Below, piece after piece: positions 46,500-58,119 of a stretch of 64,000 bases of DNA; the stretch's first letter is position 1, and each line of letters starts with the position of its first letter. Source of the stretch: Moringa oleifera (lineage: Eukaryota; Streptophyta; Magnoliopsida; Brassicales; Moringaceae). The notes below the pieces were generated by a model that ran no database searches, was not told where the DNA came from, and saw only the letters and a list, made by a program, of their open reading frames with translations. Both the position numbers and the translations under genes were made by a program. The stretch spans positions 6,911,001 through 6,975,000 of the forward strand of contig JAJFZO010000034.1 in assembly GCA_021397835.1 (NCBI GenBank), in the 5' to 3' direction.

Positions 46500-49390
46500 A
46501 AATATGTTTCCTCTTATAATTGTTGTGATGCTAGCATAATATTGTGTGCAGTTGTGTGTACATGACTAAGTTAATGGTGTAACAGTGTAACTAGTTTTAG
46601 GTCATTTACCCCTTTAATTTGTCTAGGCTTTATGTTAAAGTTGTCCCAGGTTTATGTGGAAATTACTTGCCATTGCTGTTTTTAAAAATTTCAAGAATTG
46701 TTGGCTTTTGTCTATCATTCAATAGGCTGGGCCAAACAAGTAATAAAGAAAAATAGCCAACGAAAGGAACCTGTATAGTACCTTGCTCAAAGGTTAGGTG
46801 GGACAGTGAATCTGCATATTTTCCTTGCAACAAAATATATCTAGATTCATACCTGGCATGAAATGCCAAAAGTCACTAACCACAACTAGGTGGAGGACTT
46901 ACTACTTGAGAATAAAAGGAGATTGGAATGCCACAGTTTCAATAATTTAAAACTGAGGACCTACATGTATGTGGAAAAGATCCTGGATGGCTATTATCAT
47001 TATCAAATTTTCTCATTCAGATATGAAGTAAAAAGTAAAAGGCAAAGCAAATTTAAAACAAGTATAGATATTATTAATCAAGTAATATCTATACTTGTTT
47101 CATTAATTACTGCTTTTCCTCAATAATTTACTGGCTTCTTGTATCCCAGCAAGCTTAAAAATCATAATTCTATGACTTTAATTGCATCAAACAAGCACAA
47201 CTCAGAAACCTTAAGAAAATAGCACCCCAAAGGAGGTGCTACTGGATACTCCATGAAACCAATCACAATAACAAAGTTCTAAATCGATTCAATTCCCTCC
47301 CCCAAAGCAAGCACTGCAACTTCAATCAAACAATTATTGTACACCAACAATAAACTCGGACTGATACTCCAATTATAAGGTACGAGGTACATATGAATTA
47401 ATTGTAGTAACTGGGAAATTGCAACCATATTTATCAAGCCTCTCTTTTAAAAATCCTTATCAAAATTTCTGGCATTTTTTCAGTGAGGAACTAGAACAGA
47501 CAAAAGAAATATGATAACAATTATGAAGCACATTGGGCACTGGACTCAGAGGCACTTGCATACAGCTTCTTTCTTGCATGAAACACAAAATAAGAAATAT
47601 AATTCAAGAGGCAGCTAGTGGAGGGAGTGAGGGATGGGGAGGCAGAGAGAAAAAGGTGGTTAAGAATGTGATACTAGAATGCAAAACAAACAAACAAGCA
47701 AGAAGAACATTCTGCTTGACAAATGAATGCTATTCTCTATGCTCGCACAAATACATCTCACACCCATCTAAAAAGGTAACATGTTTCTGCTTCACACCAA
47801 AATTATGGTATTAAAGGACTAAATCCTCTGAAATGTAAATGAAAGATACAAAAGAGCTAATCCAAGAAGCCAACATTGCCAGAGGCCAGTGTGGCACTCA
47901 CCTAGCCATGAAGGAGAGGCAAAGCCAACATTGTCTAAAGCTGAATAATCTAATGCTAGAACAACATTTGGCGGACAAACTTCAACCTTGCATGAATATA
48001 GAATATCAAGTTGAGAGCTCATAAGGAGAAGGAAAATGGAAAAACATTTAGCAATGTAGCAACCATAATAAACATCACTTGGTAGTGGCCACCATTTAAA
48101 ATCTAAATTGGCTACAATCAAGACAACTGTTTATCCTTAACTGCGAACCAATCCCATTACCTTTTTCTTTTAATCAGAAGGCAGCAATACTTACCACTAT
48201 ATTTCCAATCCTGGGAAATTGGCAAGTGTATAACATTACTAAAATCATTCACATCTAATTTCGCAGCAACATCAATATTAACTCTAACAGGCTACACTAA
48301 TCTTTAGGCAAAAGTAAATTAATTACATCATATAGTATACATTAAGAACCCCCGTGAGCTATATAAACCTCAAAATTCACAAACTAAACTTAAATTTGAT
48401 CATTCCTTGTAGCAGAATTTTCAGGTCTAAATGCAAATATATGAGCCATTCATCACAAACTCATTGTTTCAATTATAGCAACGTAGTATTAAAATAGTTC
48501 AAGAAGATTGCCCCAGAATACTTATTTAAAAATCTTTAACCCAGAAAACTTAGAATGTTATCCCACATGTTTAAGAAACAAAAGTTACAAAAATACCCTG
48601 CCTAATCAATACTCAAGGTTTTCAATGACTTGTAGGTATAATCTCTTGAGGAAGTGTTGTGATGGCAATCATAGCAATGCATGCTTCAGAAAACTAATAT
48701 ATTCTTCCCTTTCTTTATTAAGAAAATCTAAATGCATGCTTTGTGATGTTAATTTCAAAAATCAAGCTGAATTATTCTCTTTCTATAGCAGAAAACAGTG
48801 AGCAGCAATCACATAAAGAAGCACACAACAATTTTTTTTTTCAAAGTTTCTCACAATGAAGCTGACTTATTCAAAGTGTTATCTAAGATATTTTTCTGCA
48901 CTAATATTGCTACATGAGTTTTTATTACCTTATCCAAAGTGAAATAGCAATCAGTAGTGAGAAGAGTTGACCCTATCCCGTGAAACAAAAGAAAAAGGTG
49001 TTGAAGTATTGAAGGGTTGATAGGAAAAAAAAATTAAGAGAATATCTTTCATTTAGAAAAGAGAAGTGTTGGAAGAATGCCTCCTAGAAAAACTTGCATT
49101 AGTGGAGCTTCTGTTTTGTAAAATGTTTTCAGTGGCTTCTTTTTTTGTCTTCTTTAAGACGACCTGGCAAGTCTAATGTGGCTTTTCTTCAAACACGTAT
49201 GAAGCTTATTTGGCTGAAAACAAAATTACATTTCAGCTTTGCATAGTGGACCAAATCAACAATAAAAGAAAGCTGTAGATTTCAACAAGCTATAATGGCA
49301 CTGCAGGGTGATATTGTTGGTCAGATTTCAGAGAGCAACATGTAGGCTGCTCACCAAGGTTAGTGGGGGATGTATAATATGTACTCAGGG
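46500..49390. other. No gene recognised
   Basis: Several short open frames (46,663-46,869 minus, 47,533-47,814 plus, 47,819-48,121 minus, 48,508-48,801 plus) lack recognisable domains and splice context. Apart from the perfect hairpin at 47,056-47,100, I see no structured element. Confidence 0.45.
47056..47100. repeat. Perfect 18-bp inverted repeat (hairpin)
   Basis: Two perfect complementary arms, AAACAAGTATAGATATTA (47,056-47,073) and its reverse complement (47,083-47,100), are separated by a 9-bp loop. It is not followed by a T-run terminator and has no adjacent gene. Possible explanations are a small transposon remnant or a chance foldback. The arms look too short for a typical miRNA precursor. 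Confidence 0.85.
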
Positions 49391-49394
49391 CACT

Positions 49395-49897
49395 TTATGA
49401 GGGTGTTTTATACAAGAAAGAGGATGAGAACAATATATCAGCAAAGGGGCTAAAAATTGGGTTAAAGAGGGATGAGAGAGTTGCTCTGGATTTTCTTGTA
49501 ACCCAAAAAAACATTGTATTCCTTCTTCCTGTTGTCAAGTACAAAACTATAAGACTGGTGCTTGCAAATATTGCTTTGGAAGAATGGGAATTAGAACAAA
49601 TGGATGTTAAAACACCATTCTTCCGTGGTAAGCTTAAAGAGATCATTTACATAAGGTAACGTGAAAGGTTTCAATTGAAAGGCAAGTAGCATAAAGTTTA
49701 CTTGCCCAAAAGGTCACTCTATGGTTTAAAGCAATCACCAAGACAGTGGTAGAAAATGTTTGACTCCCATTTTCGTCAACAAGGCTTTGTAAGGAACAAG
49801 TATGATGCTTGTTTTTACATTAAATCAGTGGAGCTGATAAGGCAATATTGTTATTGCTATACATTGATGATATGTTGATTGCTAGTAAGAGCATGTT
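49395..49897 (+). mobile_element. Ty1/copia reverse transcriptase fragment
   Basis: The plus strand encodes the N-terminal half of a copia-type RT: LPVVKYKTIRLVLANIALEE (49,527-49,586), LEQMDVKTPFFRGKLKEIIY, a stop, then LYGLKQSPRQW, another stop, GFVRNKYDACFYIKS, and after a frame change LLLYIDDMLIASKSM. The YIDD catalytic motif is intact, but three stops and at least one frameshift inactivate the frame. Integrase, gag and RNase H were not found. The fragment ends within a few bases of the 3' end of the oppositely oriented Ty3/gypsy element. Confidence 0.9.
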
Positions 49898-49904
49898 GTT
49901 TCAT

Positions 49905-52900
49905 TCTATTTTGAGCTCTTGTCAAATAAAATTTTAGTAACTTCATTGCAGCTTCCCTCGCATGCAAGGTTTGATCCACTACAGCCACTATGGAACCCCC
50001 AGCAAAATAAGGTAAGTGAGTAGGTGCATGTTGGACATACATTATTTGGTAAGGAGTAATATTAGCAGAAGAACGAAATGATGTATTATACCATCATTCT
50101 CTATGGGGTAACCGATGTGCCTAGTCTTTGGGAGTTTCTAAAGACATACAATGCAGATGAACTTGTATACAATGGTTCATTACTTCACTCTGTCCATCTA
50201 TTTGAGAATAGTAAATTGTGGATACCTTAAGTTGAGTTCTCATTAACTTAAACAACTTCTGTTAGAAAAAACTGACAAAAATTTTGTCTTTATCTAACAC
50301 AATATTGGCAGAAAGACCATGCAGCTTATAGACCTAACCGAAGAAAACCTAGGCCATACTTAGAGCAATGAAACGATCAACAACTACCAATATCACTGAA
50401 AAACATTTCCATTTAGGTAACCTTCCATGAAATCCATTGAGATATCGAGCCAAATTCTCTTAAAAATAGGTAAAGGTTGGAGCAAACCAAGGTAGGCAGA
50501 TGGATCATACTTATATTGTTGGCATGTTATGCAATTTCTGATGAACCAGCTTATATCTTTCCTCATTCTATTTCAGTATACTAATTCTCCAATTCCCTTC
50601 ATTGTAGCAACAACGCCTAAGTGACCTTCGGCTGAACTGTGAAAATAAGTATGTAGGTCTTCACGTAGTTGCTTATCCATACCCACAGTCAACCTGCCCT
50701 ACCTTTTTAACTGATTATTCTCCCAAGTAAACTTAGGTATTTAGTAGAATTTCGAGCTAAACTATGAATGAGATGGACTAATGTAGCATCCTAAGTCCAT
50801 GAATGTTGTATTCTCTTTAACAGGTCACTAGTCACCATGAAAAGAGTCTTACATTTTGCTGTTGGAAATCTTGCTAAGCATCTGGAACTATGTTGGACAC
50901 CCTTATCCTGAAGATAACTTTGAAGTCATACCTCATCATCTTAATTACCCATTATTGTTAAGCTGGTGTGTTGGTGCTTTGATCCAAAAAAATTGCAAGC
51001 TATAGTGATCAGTTTTAATCTTGAAATGCCTCCCTATAAGATAGGCATTCCACTTTTTCACTGCTAAGTATTGCCAACATCTCCCTCTCCTTGATGTTTT
51101 ACACCTAAAGCCTTACTAAAATAAGCAACAGGTTTTCACTCTTGAGTGAAAACAGCACCAATGCCTATACCGAAGGCATCAGATTCCACAACAAAGGTAG
51201 AATCAAAATTAGACAATGTTAAGACCAGTGTTGACGCAAAAGTTTACTTGAGTATATTGAAGGCTTGCTCAGCTTCTGGACTTCATTGAACTGTTCTTTT
51301 TTAAGTAGCTAAGTTAGTGGCTGGGCCAACACACCATAGCCCTTAATAAATCTTCTGTAATAGCCTGTAAGATCAAGGAAGCCTCTAAGTTCCTTGAGAT
51401 TTCGAGGTATCAGCCAATCCATAATAGTAGAAACCTTGCTTGAATCCATAGCCACTTCTACACACTGATAACAATGTCCTAAATAGTCAACTTTGGTTGA
51501 ACCAAATCACATTTTGAAAACTTGACTATAGTCGATGATGAGACAGAATACTGAGCACTTTATCTACATTTTTCATAGTTTATGTAGTTAATTCTTTAGA
51601 CAAATTTATTTAGATGTCTATAATCCACCCAAAACCTCCAACTACTGTCTTTCTTCTTCACTAACACCAGTGGAGATGCAAAAGGACTGTTACTTTCCCT
51701 AATTATATCAGAGATTTTCATTTGAGGGATCATCTTCTTTATTTCATTCTTCTACACAACTGAATATTGGTAAGGCCATAACATTAATCTGAGCTTCCTT
51801 TAAAAAAATCCCATGATCATGACTGTTGTTTGGAGGCAGCCCTTTAGGCTCATCAAACAACGAGGAATACCCACTAATTGGCCTAACAAATCTTCCTTAA
51901 CTTTTTTCTCCAATTGGCAAATTTACCACCCTAACCATGAGCTTCAACGAATTCTCTTTACTTAGCAATACTGTGCACATTCCTTTCTATCTAGCTTAAT
52001 GCAGTTTAGTTGTTTATTTCTTAGATGCTGGTAAACACTCTCATTTGATAACCCTTTTAAAACTATTGTCCTGCCCTTGAATTGGAATTGCATTTGAAGA
52101 GTTTTGAAGTTCCAAGTAACTGGACCTAGTGATTGTAGTCATTCTACACCTAAGACAACATCACAGCCTTATAAGGGGAGCACATAAAAAATCTGCCTCT
52201 TGATAAATATCTATATTTCCTGCCTAACTCCTTGATATAATTCAGATACCTTCATAATCTCACCATTTGCAATTATTATTGGCAGTTCTTCAATCTGTTT
52301 CATGTTGCATCTTATTCTCTTTGCAATGGTCAAATCCAAGAAGCCTCTTATGTTCCCTAAATCTACCAAAATTTTCAAGTTTTGATTCTTAATTTTTCTC
52401 TCCAATCTCATGGTTTGATAACCCTCTGGACTCTACACAACTTGTAATGAAATAGTATGTAAAATGGCATTTTCCTCTATGTTGCCTCCTACCTCTTCAA
52501 ACACATCATCACACTCACCAAACTCTTCATGTTTTTCCTCTTAAGTCTCCTTTCCAGACACTAACAACTGATACAGTTGAGACTTTGAGCATTTGTGGCC
52601 AAACATATCTTCTTCTTTCTTTCCTTTCTTCTTTGATGGTGATTCCATTGGTTCATTTCATGTTTGTTCAGATGAGATTTTACTGGAGTGGTGTCTGTAG
52701 AATATGTGAGCTGTTTAGATTGCAAAGTAGTGAGTGAGTAATTTGATTTATTGTAAGTAGAGCTATAAGGAACTTGGTAAGTAGTGGAACTGGGTTTATA
52801 TGTCATCAAGGGTTTGCATGGGACATTATAGAGCATTCTTTCAACCTGACAAGCTTGATTTAGGGGCTGAGTTAAATCCTTAGAACGCAATAGTCTAACA

Positions 52901-53215
52901 GATTTAGAGATGTCCACCTTCAAATTATCAATAAAAATACTAAAGGCATTATCATCACTCAATTCAATCAAATTCAACAATGCTTCAAAGTCTTCATAAT
53001 GCTCATCTACAGAACCAATTTGCTTCAATTTACCAGATCTGACATTGGGTCTTCGTATTTTGTGTTTCAGAATCAAGCCCTCATAGTCTTGGTGTACTCC
53101 TACCAATCCATATCCTTCACTCACTTTCCATGTCCTTCGCTCACCTTTGGACCGCATAAATCTTTGATGCCATTACAAGGCTGTGCCATTCGCGTCACTA
53201 GTCCTTCATCATTAC
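49905..53215 (-). mobile_element. Ty3/gypsy retrotransposon gag-pol, decayed (copy G2)
   Basis: Domains run right to left on the minus strand. Gag: 53,215-52,561, with SVDEHYEDFEALLNLIELSD and ACQVERMLYNVP. Protease: about 52,440-52,200, with LKILVDLGNIRGFLDL, where DSG-type catalytic residues are not intact. RT start: 51,740-51,610, with ISDIIRESNSPFASPLVLVK and WVDYRHLN. RT end/RNase H: 51,480-51,240, with VAMDSSKVSTIMDWLIPRN and LKELRGF. Integrase: 50,700-49,905, with HLGVVATMKGIGEL, FIRNCITCQQYKYDPSA, DKDKIF, YYSQIDGQSEVMNHC and HLPYFAGGS. RT jumps from VDYRHLNK almost directly to the KVLSIL region, so the palm with the catalytic DD pair is deleted. There are many stops. No LTRs or primer site were recognised. 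Both ends look truncated. Confidence 0.9.
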
Positions 53216-54590
53216 GTGTAGTTTTTACGTCCATGTCAAAAGAAGCATTAGTCTTAGAGTTGCTACGAAGTAAATCTTCCACATCATTACCATCAAATCC
53301 TCTACACACCTTGCATGCACTATATTCTTTTGTATTTAGGTGCCCTCGAAATGAAACTATTTTCCTACAGATGACACATGTTCATCAGATAATTAAGCAC
53401 ATCCAAATGCCATCAAATAGAAATGGGCTCCATTTGCAAGGCCTGTCCACATGATGTTAAAACTTTGGCCTAATTTCCTGCGTTTTGGTGTATTAAAAGC
53501 AAATCTTATCAACTAAATGATTTAGGTGAACATAGTACGCTAGATAAATAATCAAGCTCACCAAACAGCAGTATATTTTCATATGATATGAAAGATCTCC
53601 ATCCTTAAATATGCCACTCCTCTCAGTTGTAGGTTGAAGGAACATTACTTTTCATACACATTAGATAAGTAGCAATTTGCATACCATGACGCCCTATGCC
53701 TCCACAAGCAATAAAGACACTTGCACAAGATGCTGTGGCATGTGCAGTTAGATGTTTCATCCAATATAATATCCATCTCCTAGATGACAGAGAAGGCCGT
53801 AAGTTGGTCCTGCTAAGGCAGAATCAGCCATATTTGGAAGCTGAAACATTAAGCGTAAGCATGGTGCTATTATCTATTTAACATAATTACAGAACCGATC
53901 CCACAATGTCTAACCCCTTCTATTCATCTCACTGCTAATATCTGTATTTTAAAGCAGTGGCCTCATATACCCCCCACTTTGGCAGCATCAACGCACCCAA
54001 TGCCCCAAGGAAATTAGCACAGACCATCTTTAACGGCTGACCCACTGTAGTTCTTGATTCTTTAGCACATCTTCGGAGTAAAGATGTGCTAAAAGAGTTT
54101 AATATGTCCATTCCTGAGGTAATGTCACCAACAAACATAGCAGTGACATTTTCCCTTCTCAGGGTTAGCAACTTTCTTATTGTTTACACTATGATACCTC
54201 TTTATCCTAGTTTAATATGGTAGATATCAACCGGATGAAATTCTCATAAGGAATAATATCAAAAACTTATCCCTAATCTAATAACTAGGGCAAAGTTAAA
54301 GCATGCCTTTCACAAAACTCAATGTTTCAAATAATCATAACATAAAGTTACCACAAATTATAAAAGCAATCCAACTGTGTTCAGAAATCCAGTAGCATCC
54401 TTAAAACATGACAAGCAGATGAAGACTTTCACATACAAGGAATCTCAATGGCAAAAGGTTGGATAGTGTAATTTTTTCTTCCCCTGAGAACTGGTCCTTG
54501 TTCATCATTGCCCTTAGAACCTTTGCAACATCGATATCAAAAGAAGCATTTAGCATCAAACCTGCTATAAAGTATCTACAGACCATCTAG
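53216..54590 (-). pseudogene. Module A copy 5 with extra exons
   Basis: Minus strand: 54,590-54,480 holds one NASFDIDVAKVLRAMMNKDQ exon, just downstream of the SnRK2 C-terminus. The stretch 54,430-54,220 matches 37,130-36,920. The stretch 54,171-53,935 is an open frame with FVGDITSGMDILNSF and FLGALGALMLPKWGVYEA, followed by 53,880-53,690, which reads ADSALAGPTYGLLCHLGDGY. The stretch 53,309-53,220 holds the 5' half of a second copy of the marker exon (KVCRGFDGNDVEDLLRSNSK, NASFDMDV), which is cut off where gypsy gag begins. The GALMLPKWGVYEA stretch looks like a preserved exon, but I cannot name its family. At least two different genes may be mixed here. Confidence 0.55.
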
Positions 54591-54639
54591 TAAGAAAAAG
54601 ATTACAAGGAGAACCTTTACTCTTCTTTTTGTGTAAAAA

Positions 54640-56310
54640 ATCAGCTTTCAAGCCATCAACATCCATGCTACTTCTCATGAAAGTCCCCCCAAGCTTAGGA
54701 CCTCAACAGTCTTCCTTGCTTCTTGTATTACTGATGACACCTCTTCAATGCTTTGTGATGGGTTGTTGACATCATGATTTTTCCAGCTTTCCCCTTCCTT
54801 TAGCTCTACAGGCAAGTTCTTTAAGAATCATGGATGAGTTTTTATTTCATGGATAATTATTCTCTGTAAAGGTGCAGTTCAGTCTATCTAAATATATTGA
54901 AAAAACTTTTTAATCATTCACTACTTAGTACAAATATTTTTTTAGAAGAAATAATTATGTCTCGTATTTGGACTTCAACGAGTTCTTATCTTGTTACCCA
55001 CAATGAGCAAGACTTCCATTCCAAGAGTTTGCTTTCACAGTTCTAGTTAACTCTATTCTTTGATAGGTAAGTTGCTAACTCAAATGAGTTTAGTTTTATA
55101 CCTCCTTTCTTCTTTGATTTTGTATAAACAAATAGTCAAATTCCTACTAATCTATGCAAGCCAAGAGACAAATTACCTTTTTAGGATTTATGATAAAGAT
55201 CTGAGAAAAAAGATGCTTGCACTCCATAAAAACTTGGACATAATCTGGGATTATGTAATGGACTTCGAATATTCGTTGCTAAGACCAATAAGAACATATC
55301 TCATTATTTCAACTTACTAAAAATTCTAACTATTCTTAATAGAGGAAAGGAGTTTGAGAGTCTAACTATAACGAAGCCTAATTGTCTTCCAAAAGTTTTT
55401 TGGATAATCACAATCTTCGATGGGATAAGCACCAACAAGCATCACATATAAGGTGACCTCATAAGACCAAACATTTGCAATCTATATATTGTTTAGGGGT
55501 TAGATACACAATATAGATCAAACAACAGCAAAGAAAAATGAAGAGGAAAATGAAATCAAAAAAATGCAAAGAAATAAGTATATAGCCTTACTATCATATT
55601 CTCTTTTAGATAAGACCTCAGGCACTATGGAAGCTGGTGTTCCTACAGCAGATTTTGGTTGAGAGGGCAAGACCGCTGATTATAAAATCATGCAAATATA
55701 AGGAACAAAGAGGTTATGATCAAACTTGATATGTGTTACAGTCTTATAGCATTCATAATCTGAATTTTATCTTTGAGTTCCCAAAATTACATATCTTGAC
55801 ACGAGAAGCTGTGTAGCAGGTACATTCTAACTTAAGATCTTCATGGTAGATTTGGTGAAAGAAATAAATCACCAAATGGATTATAAGAAAAAGAGAAATA
55901 AAACCAATTAAAGAGAATGGTTAAATGAAACCAAAAAAAAAAAAAAAAGCCAGAGTTCAAATCATTGAATGGGAATAACTAACTCTATATATGAATTGTT
56001 AAAATAAAAACCTTATCTATGGAAAATGAACGGAGAAATTAGGGAACAAAAGAGTAAAATTTTGTGTTATACAACAGATAAATATTTGAGAAACTTGGTT
56101 CTATAAAGCAAGTTAGTGCATGTGGCATGCTCAACTCTTTACATTACCTCATCTTTATTACATTTACCAGCACTTCATATCCTCTTAAAGAGTAATCCTC
56201 CTGTAGCATAATCCATGAAAATGGCTAGCTAAGTAAGAGCTAGTAAGACTTGCAAGACCAAGATCTCAGAGTAAGATTCCCTTTTTCCTCCCTATTCCAT
56301 AGAAAAAAAA
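54640..56310 (-). pseudogene. SnRK2 kinase pseudogene 3, longest copy
   Basis: This is the only copy with both lobes. Minus-strand exons: the N-lobe at about 56,290-56,150 gives LAIFMDYATGGLLFKRI then a stop; the catalytic loop at 55,858-55,801 gives QIYHEDLKLECTC, with HRD changed to HED; the activation segment at 55,665-55,590 gives [20 protein letters not shown] and REYDS; subdomain IX at about 55,490-55,400 gives [20 protein letters not shown] then ED, very close to the SnRK2 family's [21 protein letters not shown]; the C-terminal exon at about 54,840-54,640 gives FLKNLPVELKEGESW and SQSIEEVSSVIQEARK, then frameshifts before the acidic box. The first exon with the ATP-binding loop and lysine is not found. 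HED, the missing WSCG cysteine-glycine and the stops make it inactive. Confidence 0.9.
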
Positions 56311-56389
56311 CAAAACTAATCACGAGAAGACTATGTTGTAAGCTGAATCATATAAAAATATAACGCTTAAAACACATAGAAGAAACTTC

Positions 56390-57800
56390 TACACATCTTG
56401 CATGCTCTACATTTTCTTGTATTGAGGTACACTCGAAATCAATTCTTTACCAATGATACATGTTTAGCAAACAGTTAAGCACATCTAAATGCCTAGTTAA
56501 CCAAAAATGTGGTTTGATATAAGGAAATATCATTGCAAAAGTTTGTAATAAAGTAAAAACTATAAATATAGACTAGTAGATTATAAGACAAGTAGAAAAT
56601 TCACAAGAAAACATGATGCAAATTCTCAACATGTTATGTAGTTAGATGCATAACACAAGTTAAATGAAGCTTTTATGGTCCATTGATTGACTAGAAGGTT
56701 GAATTCCCTCAAATGTGGAAAGAGGCTCAACATCAAAAAAATAAATACCATATCCCATTGAAAAAATAAGGTTTGAACAAAATACCAACAACTTTAGGTT
56801 TAATACTTACTTTGCATAAGCAATATGCTTTGAGTCCTTTTCAAGTAGATGGAGATATTAGGTTTGAACTAAGTTTGTTGGTTTAAATTGCTTAAATATC
56901 TAGGGCATTCGTTCATCAATCAGATGAAAGATACAAAGTGAAATATCCGTCTACAAGTATAAAAGTAAAAAATCATACAAAGTAAGCTAAGAGCTATTAA
57001 ATCAACTTTGGGTCTTGTGAAATCATTCTTGATAGTAGGAGACTTAAAAAATTTAAGAAGTGAAAAAATTGCAGCCCACCCATCATCTGCATATTCCTCT
57101 CTTTCACAAGGAATTACATGAGTAGATTTGGCCCTCATATACCCCTCACTTTGGCATTGTCAATGTTGTCAACAGCAACTAGTGTTGATTTATCACCCAT
57201 TGTTGATGAAAATATAGTACTATTACTATGTATCGTCTAACACAATCAAGACCAAAAATAAAGAGATTTGCTAGAAAACAATCAATCAATGGACAATAAG
57301 GCTTTGGGAAATAAACCAAGCTTGTCATCAACTCCAGCTTCCACATGTCAGGGGAGCAAGTTTTACCAATTGGCACGTAAGTACAGTAGAATGCAACCTG
57401 AGTCATTTCACGTTCCTTTCATTAGCTCCACCTAAACAAATGACCACTCAAGATACATAAGCTACAAGAACATAGAATTAATACCAAACAATAAGAATCA
57501 AAATTTTGTAAGCAAAAAAAAAAAATGTTTGTAACTTATCAAGCCTACAAGAAAAAATTAAAAAATGAAGTTAAGTGTCAAAAAAATCAAAAAAAATCAA
57601 ATCAAAAAAATTAGTAAAGTAAAGAAAATACAAAAAAGTTAAAAAAATCCTATAGCAATGGAGGTTTAGCAATAAATAGATAAGCCTACTGCTAGGAATC
57701 CATACCTGCGCTACCGGAGAAGTAATCAGTTGTTGTTTGGATAGTGTAATTTTTTCAACCATTAAGAACTCGTCTCCATTCATCGTTGCCCTCAAATTCT
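56390..57800 (-). pseudogene. Module A copy 6 (unidentified gene relic)
   Basis: Minus-strand patches: 57,800-57,715 holds the 3' half of the marker exon (AKNLRATMNGDEF, EKITLSKQQLI); 57,406-57,179 has SLVYFPKPYCPLIDCFLANL; 57,138-57,050 has MRAKSTHVIPCEREEYADDG then WAAIFSLLKFF; the 56,840-56,860 and 56,480-56,400 blocks match all other copies. An A-rich intron-like tract lies at 57,490-57,640. The marker exon is cut at AK, and gypsy sequence begins at about 57,800. Directly downstream on this strand is SnRK2 pseudogene 3. Confidence 0.6.
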
Positions 57801-57804
57801 TTGC

Positions 57805-58068
57805 AAAATGTCCCAAGTATACAATTGGGACATGTTGATGATGAGATAGAATCCATACCTGCGCTATTGGAGAAGCCTTTAAGTTCCTTGAGACGTCGAG
57901 GTACTGGCAAATTCATAATAGCAGAAACCTTGCTTGAATCCATAACCATTTGCTGTGCACTGATAGCATGTCCCAACTATATAATTTTGGTTGAACCAAA
58001 TTCACACTCTGACAATTTGACATCTAGTTGATGAAGAGATGGAATACTAAGCACTTTATCTAGATGTG
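57805..58068 (-). mobile_element. Ty3/gypsy pol fragment (copy G3)
   Basis: The minus strand reads LGHAISAQQMVMDSSKVSAI, MNLPVPRRLKELKGF. This is the RT/RNase H connection of the same element family as G2 (51,360-51,480), with 'agcactttatcta' shared at the 5' side. A 'ccatacctgcgct' phrase borrowed from module A (also at 57,702) is embedded near 57,853, so the fragment is chimeric. Next to it, 58,070-58,110 carries about 35 bp resembling the subtilase IVTTGFN stretch. Confidence 0.75.
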
Positions 58069-58119
58069 TTATTGAAACCTGTTGTGACAATGATAAATGT
58101 TATGGCAGCAATTTCTTCA

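Noticed and set aside
47819..48121. Minus-strand 100-codon frame and overlapping plus-strand 61-codon frame
   Set aside because: Two overlapping opposite frames with no domain; neither can be preferred.
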